Below are positions 29,986 to 35,380 of a stretch of 35,380 bases of DNA, one piece after another (position 1 is the first letter of the stretch; every line of letters begins with the position of its first letter). The notes below the pieces were generated by a model that was not told the origin of the DNA, made no database searches, and saw only the letters and a program-made list of their open reading frames with translations. The position numbers were made by a program, and so were the translations under genes. Source of the DNA: an uncultured Alphaproteobacteria bacterium (lineage in GTDB: Bacteria > Pseudomonadota > Alphaproteobacteria > RF32 > CAG-239); contig CAJUCZ010000018.1 of NCBI GenBank assembly GCA_910585375.1, positions 1 through 35,380 of the forward strand, given 5' to 3'.

Positions 29986-30444
29986 ATGAGAACAAAAGAA
30001 CAAGTTGAAGAATTGGTTGTTTCTGCCTTTGGGGAATTTGCTAATGCAAAAACAAATTTAACAGCGGTAATGAATTGGCAAAGAAGAGACATTTTTCTTA
30101 AAAAACTGCGAATAGTTTTTAGTGATTTGCGTTTGCCTTATTCTTTGAGAGCTGCGAATTTGAAAGAATTTTCAGAAGCCATTTTTGCAGAGGAATTAAG
30201 AAAACAGCAATTTTTTGAGAATGTTCTGAGAAAAATTAATGAAGTCAGCAAGAAGAATTATGCTCCGGACAGTATAATTCTGGAAGAGAAAGATGTGAAC
30301 TCCTTGGAGTTTTTCTTTGATTTTTCAAAGATTATCAATGTATTGAGCAGGGAGTATAAATTTTCAACAAGTTATGCTTTGTTGGAAAACTGCCGGACAC
30401 CGAATCAATTGGCCGATATTTATTATCGTCGCGGACGGTTCTGA
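29986..30444 (+). CDS. ORFan protein with faint acyl-carrier-like C-terminus
   Basis: 152 residues, soluble, helical, beginning 15 bases after the previous gene. The C-terminal stretch VNSLEFFFDFSKIINVLSR, followed by an F-containing strand and RTPNQLADIY, has the rhythm of an acyl carrier protein (a serine at the D-S-L position, helix, then T-x-x-x-L-x-x-I). This is a weak pattern match and the first aspartate is replaced by N. Otherwise unrecognised. Confidence 0.6.
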   Translation: MRTKEQVEELVVSAFGEFANAKTNLTAVMNWQRRDIFLKKLRIVFSDLRLPYSLRAANLKEFSEAIFAEELRKQQFFENVLRKINEVSKKNYAPDSIILEEKDVNSLEFFFDFSKIINVLSREYKFSTSYALLENCRTPNQLADIYYRRGRF

Positions 30445-30454
30445 AAATTTTTGC

Positions 30455-30490
30455 AAAAGCGGGCAGCCTTTAATGGGCCGTTCGCTTTTT
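30455..30490 (+). terminator. Terminator of the ORFan pair
   Basis: AAAAGCG (30455-30461) / CGCTTTT (30483-30489) with inner GGC/GCC, T-tract followed by GTTGCC. Confidence 0.6.
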
Positions 30491-30552
30491 TGTTGCCTTA
30501 AGACAGCTTTTGTTGTAGCAAAGGTTTATTGTTGGTTTTGAGGAGGAAAGAA

Positions 30553-31026
30553 ATGAGACTGGCGCTTTTTCAACCGGATATTCCGCAAAATACCGGAACG
30601 TTACTGCGTTTGGGTGCTTGTGTAGATGTGGAGCTTGACATTATCGAACCTTGCGGTTTTGTATTTTCGGAAAAAGCTTTGAAGCGGGCCGGCATGGATT
30701 ATCTTGATTTGGTCAAATACCGCCGGCATGATTCCTGGGAAGATTTTTTGTATTATCGTGCCGGACATCCGGAAGAATACGGCCGATTGGTTTTGTTGAC
30801 GACTCATGCCAGCACACCGTATACGGAATTTGAGTTTTTGCCGAACGATATTATTCTTATGGGACGGGAAAGTGCCGGTGTGCCGCAGGAGGTTCATGAT
30901 ATGGTTAATGCCCGTTTGCTGATTCCGATGAATGAAAAAGCACGTTCGATTAATGTGGCGGTTTCGGCCGTGATGGTTATCGGTGAGGCTTTGCGGCAGA
31001 CGAATCTGTTTCCGAGGCAGCGGTAA
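30553..31026 (+). CDS. trmL: tRNA (cytidine(34)-2'-O)-methyltransferase TrmL
   Basis: SPOUT-class methyltransferase for the wobble ribose of tRNA-Leu. 157 residues from ATG 30553, with GAGGAGG upstream. Landmarks: LFQPDIPQNTGTLLRLGAC, MGRESAGVP, and IPMNEKARSINVAVSAVMVIGEALRQ (knot region). The last 50 bases overlap the end of the convergent permease gene. Confidence 0.95.
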   Translation: MRLALFQPDIPQNTGTLLRLGACVDVELDIIEPCGFVFSEKALKRAGMDYLDLVKYRRHDSWEDFLYYRAGHPEEYGRLVLLTTHASTPYTEFEFLPNDIILMGRESAGVPQEVHDMVNARLLIPMNEKARSINVAVSAVMVIGEALRQTNLFPRQR

Positions 31027-32299
31027 GCGGAAAACGATGGGTGAGGTAAATTAATACCAGCAATCCGGGGATGGCCATTATTGTTGTAGTGATGAAAAAC
31101 GGACTCCAGCCGATGTGCTGAACGAGCCAGCCGGAAGACGAGGCCAGAACATCGCGGGCCAAACTCATCAGAGATGACAGGAGTGCGTATTGGGTGGCGG
31201 TGTACTGCCGGTTGCATAAAGACGAGATATAGGCAACAAAAGCCGCTGTTCCCATGCCGCCGGTGATATTTTCGACCGAGATTGTCAAAGTCAGCATGTA
31301 AAGGTTGTTGCCGGCATAAGTTTGGGCAACGTAAATCAGATTGGACAATCCTTGCAGGATTCCGCAAAACAGCAGGCCGCGGGTCAGACTCATTTTGTTT
31401 AGGAGTATACCGCCGACGAGCATTCCGGCAATGGTGGCAACCGTGCCGTAAACTTTGGTTATGGTGGCAATCTGAGAATAGCCGAAGCCCATATCTTTGT
31501 AAAAAAGGTAGGTCATCGGACTGATATAGGCATCGCTGAGACGGTAAAGCAGGATAAACAATAAAATCCACGCCCAGCCCGGCCGTTGCATAAAGTCTTT
31601 GAACGGGCAGATGACGGCGCTTTGAAAAAACTGTCTGAAACGGGCGGCGGAAGAAAGGTTTTTGCCGGAAAGGTGTTCCGGCATTTCGGCTTTTGGTTCC
31701 CTGATTGACAGAACGGCGGCAAGACCAATGAGGATGCCGCCCGACATGACGGCATAAACATGATTCCAGCTCATAACATCGGCCAGATATAAGGCGCCGG
31801 CTCCGGAAAAAATAAATCCGAGACGATAGCCTAAAATAAAAGTTGCCGAGGCTGCGGCTTGTTCCGATATTTTGAAGTTTTCAACCCTGTAAGCGTCAAG
31901 AACAATATCCTGTGAGGCGGAAGATATGCATAAAATAAGGGTCAGTGCTGCCATTAATGACGGATTTTCAGCCGGATTGGTTAAAGACATGGCAAAAATA
32001 GACATACCTACCAGCAGCATAGTCAACAGTGACCAACTGCGGCGGCGTCCCATAAAAGACAACCCCGGTACCGACAGGCGGTCAATAAGCGGTGACCATG
32101 CCCATTTGAAGCTGTAAGGTGTTTTGAGCAGGGAAAAAGTGCCGATGACTGCCAGAGGCAGTCCGGCTTCGCCCAGCCACAGGCTCAGCGTATTAAAAAC
32201 CAACGGAAAAGGAAATCCGCTGGAAAAGCCGAAAGCGACCATTACCAGCATGCGGCGGTCGAGATATATTTTGGCGGCGGAGAAAATTTTTGCAAACAT
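30977..32299 (-). CDS. AmpG-like muropeptide permease (MFS)
   Basis: 440 residues, about 12 membrane helices. The N-terminal GFSSGFPFPLVFNTLSLWL, then a KTPYSFKWAWSPLIDR segment, and SSASQDIVLDAYRVE are AmpG signatures. Imports anhydro-muropeptides for cell-wall recycling, matching the MltA gene in the window. It has a good Shine-Dalgarno (AAAGGA). Which substrate it prefers cannot be read from sequence. The 3' end overlaps trmL by 50 bases. Confidence 0.9.
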   Translation of the reverse strand: MFAKIFSAAKIYLDRRMLVMVAFGFSSGFPFPLVFNTLSLWLGEAGLPLAVIGTFSLLKTPYSFKWAWSPLIDRLSVPGLSFMGRRRSWSLLTMLLVGMSIFAMSLTNPAENPSLMAALTLILCISSASQDIVLDAYRVENFKISEQAAASATFILGYRLGFIFSGAGALYLADVMSWNHVYAVMSGGILIGLAAVLSIREPKAEMPEHLSGKNLSSAARFRQFFQSAVICPFKDFMQRPGWAWILLFILLYRLSDAYISPMTYLFYKDMGFGYSQIATITKVYGTVATIAGMLVGGILLNKMSLTRGLLFCGILQGLSNLIYVAQTYAGNNLYMLTLTISVENITGGMGTAAFVAYISSLCNRQYTATQYALLSSLMSLARDVLASSSGWLVQHIGWSPFFITTTIMAIPGLLVLIYLTHRFPLTAASETDSSAAKPHR

Positions 32300-32358
32300 C
32301 TTTGTTCCTTTGGCGTCAGTATATTCCCGAATGTCTTAAAACAGTTTTAATGCCGCTC

Positions 32359-32387
32359 TTGCATAAATGAAAAATTTTAACTACATA
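32359..32387 (+). promoter_or_regulatory. Probable hslVU promoter
   Basis: TTGCAT (32359-32364), 17 bases, TACATA (32382-32387), about 33 bases before hslV. No heat-shock (sigma-32) consensus was recognised. Confidence 0.45.
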
Positions 32388-32420
32388 ATGAGTATTGCAA
32401 TATTAAGGTAAGGAAGAATC

Positions 32421-32948
32421 ATGACTACGATTTTGTGTGCACGCAGAGGTGACGAGGTTGTTATGGGCGGAGACGGGCAGGCCACGCTCGGCGAGGCTGT
32501 TATATTCAAGGCCAATTCCGTAAAGGTAAGAAGAATCGGCAACGGAAAGATTATTGCCGGTTTTGCCGGTGCCGCGGCGGACGGTATTACTCTTATAGAG
32601 CGTTTGGAAGCCAAGTTGGAAAAGCACGCCAATCAGCTTAAGCGGGCAGCGGTAGAGCTGGCGAAAGACTGGCGGATGGACAAGTATCTGCGTCAGTTGC
32701 AGGCTTTTATGATTGTGGCGGACAAAGATGTTTCTTTGGTGATTTCCGGTACCGGAGAGGTTATGGAACCGGATGACGGGATTATCGGGATTGGTTCCGG
32801 CGGAAATTATGCCATGGCGGCGGCAAAGGCTTTGTATGACGTGGACGGGCTGCCGCTTGAGGATATTGTGCGCAGAGCTCTGAAAATTGCCGGCGATATT
32901 GATATTTATACCAATCATAACGTTATTATTGAGAAGATAGAAAAATAG
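32421..32948 (+). CDS. hslV: ATP-dependent protease subunit HslV
   Basis: Peptidase of the HslUV proteasome-like complex. After removal of Met the catalytic Thr is exposed (MTTILCARRGDEVVMGGDGQ). GSGGNYAMAAAKAL is the family's C-terminal landmark. 175 residues. AAGGAAG upstream; hslU follows after 16 bases. Confidence 0.97.
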   Translation: MTTILCARRGDEVVMGGDGQATLGEAVIFKANSVKVRRIGNGKIIAGFAGAAADGITLIERLEAKLEKHANQLKRAAVELAKDWRMDKYLRQLQAFMIVADKDVSLVISGTGEVMEPDDGIIGIGSGGNYAMAAAKALYDVDGLPLEDIVRRALKIAGDIDIYTNHNVIIEKIEK

Positions 32949-32964
32949 AAAGGTTTTATAGAAC

Positions 32965-34284
32965 ATGACAGCAGCAACTACATTCAGCCCGAGAGAAATT
33001 GTTTCGGAATTGGACCGCTTTATCATTGGCCAGCAGGAGGCGAAAAAAGCCGTTGCCGTGGCTTTGCGCAACCGTTGGCGCCGGATGCAGCTGCCGGAAA
33101 AACTGCGGGAAGAAATTGTACCGAAAAATATTTTGATGGTCGGTCCGACCGGCGTTGGCAAGACCGAGATTTCCCGCCGTCTGGCCAAGCTGGCAAAAGC
33201 GCCGTTTATTAAGGTAGAAGCGACCAAGTTTACCGAAATCGGCTATGTCGGGCGGGATGTGGAAAGTATTGTCCGCGATTTGGTGGAAATCGCCCTGCAT
33301 AATGAGCGGGACAAACAGCGTAAAACCATGGTTGTCAAGGCTGAGGCGGCAGCGGAAGAAAGGGTGCTGGATGCTTTGGTCGGGGATAATGCCGGTGAGG
33401 AAACGCGTCAGAAGTTTCGTAAGCTGTTGAGAGAGAATCAGTTAAATGAGAGAGAAATAGAGATTAAAGTTTTGGATAATTCCAATGCCAGTATGCCGAC
33501 GATTGATATTCCGGGGATGCCGGGGGCTTCAATGGGGATGATCAGTCTGGGCGACTTGATCGGCAAACCGTTCGGCGACAAATATAAAACCAAGAAGATG
33601 AAAGTCGGCGATGCCTATAAGGTTTTGGTTGACGAAGAAAGTGACAAGCTGATTGATGACGAGGCAACGACGCAGGCGGCAATCAAGGCTGTGGAAAATG
33701 ACGGTATTGTTTTTATTGATGAGATTGACAAGATTACCGGCCAAGACGAGCGGCACGGCGGTGATGTTTCGCGTGAAGGTGTGCAGCGCGATTTGCTGCC
33801 GTTGATTGAAGGAACGACGGTTTCAACCAAATACGGCATGGTTAAAACAGACCATATTTTGTTTATTTGTTCGGGAGCGTTTCATTTGACCAAACCGTCT
33901 GATTTGCTGCCGGAACTGCAGGGGCGCCTGCCGATCAGGGTCGAGTTGAAAGCCCTGACGCATGAGGACTTTGTGCGAATCCTTACCGAACCGGAGGCGA
34001 ATCTGATTGAGCAGTATGTGGCTTTGATGGGTACTGAGAATTTGTCTTTGGAATTTGAGAAAGAAGCCATTGACAAGATTGCCGATGTTGCCGTTCAGAT
34101 TAACGAAAATGTTGAGAATATCGGTGCCCGCCGTTTGCATACGGTTTTGGAGGTTTTGTTGGAAGACATTAGTTTTGAGGCCTCTGAAAAAGCCGGAGAA
34201 AAGATAGTCATTACGCCGGATATGGTGGAAGAAAAGCTTTCTAAATTTACACAGGCATCTGATTTGTCACGTTTTATTCTGTAG
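32965..34284 (+). CDS. hslU: HslU ATPase (unfoldase of HslUV)
   Basis: AAA+ ring that unfolds substrates and feeds HslV. 439 residues. Walker A GPTGVGKT at 60-67, pore loop GYVG at 93-96, Walker B VFIDEIDK near 249-256 followed by DVSREGVQRDLLP, sensor region GAFHLTKPSDLLPELQGR. The C-terminal LSRFIL, which docks into HslV, is intact. The I domain lies between about 110 and 230. Confidence 0.98.
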   Translation: MTAATTFSPREIVSELDRFIIGQQEAKKAVAVALRNRWRRMQLPEKLREEIVPKNILMVGPTGVGKTEISRRLAKLAKAPFIKVEATKFTEIGYVGRDVESIVRDLVEIALHNERDKQRKTMVVKAEAAAEERVLDALVGDNAGEETRQKFRKLLRENQLNEREIEIKVLDNSNASMPTIDIPGMPGASMGMISLGDLIGKPFGDKYKTKKMKVGDAYKVLVDEESDKLIDDEATTQAAIKAVENDGIVFIDEIDKITGQDERHGGDVSREGVQRDLLPLIEGTTVSTKYGMVKTDHILFICSGAFHLTKPSDLLPELQGRLPIRVELKALTHEDFVRILTEPEANLIEQYVALMGTENLSLEFEKEAIDKIADVAVQINENVENIGARRLHTVLEVLLEDISFEASEKAGEKIVITPDMVEEKLSKFTQASDLSRFIL

Positions 34285-34293
34285 TTGTTTGAA

Positions 34294-35380
34294 ATGGGGT
34301 TTGGCGTTTATATTCACTGGCCGTTTTGCCTGTCAAAATGTCCGTATTGCGACTTTTACAAAGAAGTCAGGAAAAATGTGCCGCAAGATGAGATTATTGC
34401 CGGATATAAACGCGAACTCGATTTTTATTATCAATATACTTCGGATAAGGTTGTAAGCAGCGTTTTTTTCGGCGGCGGAACACCGTCTTTGATCAAGCCG
34501 GAAAATATTGCCGCGTTGATTGATTATATTGCAGGCAGGTGGAAAACGGCTCCTGACTGTGAGATTTCTCTGGAGGCGAATCCGAATTCCGATTATCCGC
34601 AGATGTTTGCCGATTTGCGCCGTGCCGGCATTAATCGTTTGTCTTTGGGGGTGCAGGCTCTTAATGAGGCTGATTTGCGTTTTTTGGGGCGAACGCATAA
34701 TCTTGCGCAGGCTTATCAGGCAATTGATGAGGTTTTGCAGAATTTTGACGATCATTCACTGGATTTGATTTATGCCCGCCCGCAGCAAAGACTGTCTGAG
34801 TGGGAGAAAGAGCTGGCGCAAGCCGCATCGTTCGGCCTGAGGCATTTATCGCTTTATCAGCTGACCATAGAAGAGGGCACTGTTTTTGCCCGCAAAGGCA
34901 TTAAAGCATTGGATGATGAAGCTGCCGGAGAAATGTATTTGTTTACGGAAGATTATTTGGCGGACAAAGGGATTTATAAATATGAGGTTTCCAATTATGC
35001 CCGTTCCGGTTTTGCCTCCCGTCACAATCTTCTCTACTGGACAGGCCAGGATTATATAGGGATAGGGCCTTCGGCTCATGGCCGCTTTTGTTTTTCGGGT
35101 TTTAAGGGGAACCTAGAGCAGAAACTGCGAGATCGAAAAATTTCACGTACCTCTTTGTACGCTGAAAATTTTTCTCCTCTTGTTTCCACTCTATCTTCCG
35201 CCTTAAAACCCGAAAAATCGTGCATTGAAGGGGAACCGGAGCAGAAACGGCGGGACGGAGAAATTTTACGTACTTCTTTGTACGCTGAAAATTTTTCTCC
35301 TCTTGTTTCCACTCTATCTTCCTCTTTAAAACCCGAAAAATCGTGCATTGAAGGGGAACCGGAGCAGAAACGGCGGGACG
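34294..35380 (+). CDS. hemW: Radical SAM heme chaperone HemW, interrupted in frame by palindromic elements (partial)
   Basis: The gene starts 9 bases after hslU and stays open to the window end (362 codons seen). Radical SAM cysteines C12, C16, C19 (CxxxCxxC), GGGTPS near residue 60, and the HemW mark HNxxYW in RHNLLYWTGQDYIGIGPSAHGRF are present. Directly after GPSAHGRF (about residue 267) normal HemW sequence stops. A repetitive segment follows that is not HemW: TSLYAENFSPLVSTLSS then LKPEKSCIEGEPEQKRRD, twice, with a third copy beginning. The frame is kept throughout. HemW inserts or trades heme in membrane proteins; whether this protein is still active is unknown. Confidence 0.88.
   Translation, partial: MGFGVYIHWPFCLSKCPYCDFYKEVRKNVPQDEIIAGYKRELDFYYQYTSDKVVSSVFFGGGTPSLIKPENIAALIDYIAGRWKTAPDCEISLEANPNSDYPQMFADLRRAGINRLSLGVQALNEADLRFLGRTHNLAQAYQAIDEVLQNFDDHSLDLIYARPQQRLSEWEKELAQAASFGLRHLSLYQLTIEEGTVFARKGIKALDDEAAGEMYLFTEDYLADKGIYKYEVSNYARSGFASRHNLLYWTGQDYIGIGPSAHGRFCFSGFKGNLEQKLRDRKISRTSLYAENFSPLVSTLSSALKPEKSCIEGEPEQKRRDGEILRTSLYAENFSPLVSTLSSSLKPEKSCIEGEPEQKRRD
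35091..35217 (+). repeat. Palindromic element in hemW, first copy
   Basis: 127 bases bounded by a perfect 17-bp inverted repeat (35091-35107 / 35201-35217). Second-level arms pair 14 of 18 bases (35108-35125 with the stretch ending at 35199), and the core is GAAAAATTT...CGTAC / GTACG...AAATTTTTC. The whole element folds as one hairpin. Open in hemW frame and also open on the other strand. Confidence 0.8.
35218..35380 (+). repeat. Tandem second copy and start of a third
   Basis: Unit 2 is 35218-35340, 123 bases = 41 codons. It is nearly identical to the first from the core onward. A third copy begins at 35341 and runs off the window. The period of exactly 41 codons keeps the frame. Confidence 0.8.

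Noticed and set aside
35076..35348. 90-residue minus-strand frame through the hemW repeats
   Set aside because: Repetitive mirror of the palindromic element; noted because palindromic elements are often open on both strands, but not taken as a gene.
35091..35380. CRISPR array
   Set aside because: The 123-base units have no short repeat-spacer alternation; units are near identical along their whole length and in frame with hemW.

Overview
The window is a stretch of a chromosome from an alphaproteobacterium of moderate to low GC, probably a host-associated or anaerobic lineage. The evidence is gene content and order: mnmE, rho, an origin-like gap, coaE, dnaQ, secB, a Tim44-like protein, mltA and smr; then nth-tsaD, mic60-hemY, rbfA/truB/rpsO/pnp, rplY-pth-ychF and hslVU-hemW. 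The Mic60/HemY pair and the Tim44-like protein are alphaproteobacterial hallmarks. The gap between rho and coaE carries CtrA-type boxes, DnaA boxes and GANTC sites, which fits the same group. No tRNA, rRNA, CRISPR array or insertion sequence was recognised.

Layout. 1-800: unassigned sequence, a small helix-turn-helix-like protein and a candidate small RNA gene (minus strand) with its own promoter and terminator. 797-4819: mnmE (minus), a HAD phosphatase and a large membrane protein of unknown function. 4867-6592: rho (minus) and a probable chromosomal origin of replication; rho and coaE point away from it. 6593-12323: coaE, dnaQ, an unknown protein, secB (minus), then the Tim44-like / mltA / membrane protein / smr run. 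12313-14033: nth and tsaD (minus, coupled). 14126-18009: mic60, hemY and an archaeal-type ADP-dependent sugar kinase in one run. 18010-18262: palindromic repeats. 18270-19346: two tandem paralogues of unknown function (minus). 19582-24957: rbfA, two ORFan genes, truB, rpsO, pnp. 24961-27220: a second repeat copy, a pair of paralogous membrane ORFans, a ~700-base stretch without clear genes, and two tiny coupled membrane proteins. 27403-35380: rplY, pth, ychF, an ORFan pair, trmL, an AmpG-like permease (minus), hslV, hslU and hemW, which runs off the window.

The housekeeping genes cover tRNA modification (mnmE, tsaD, trmL), ribosome function (rbfA, rpsO, rplY, pth, ychF), RNA turnover and termination (pnp, rho), protein export and quality control (secB, hslVU), cell-wall recycling (mltA, ampG) and envelope organisation (mic60, hemY). 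They are repeatedly interrupted by small ORFan genes, often in pairs. Five ORFan units share an unusual upstream architecture: a -10 box, then 15-16 bases, then the octamer ATTATTAA, then usually 11-13 bases, then ATG, with no Shine-Dalgarno sequence. The other striking feature is a tandem palindromic element inserted in frame in hemW, in the manner of the Rickettsia palindromic elements, with other palindromes behind the ADP-kinase and pnp genes. Together these suggest a genome shaped by small palindromic mobile elements and lineage-specific small genes.
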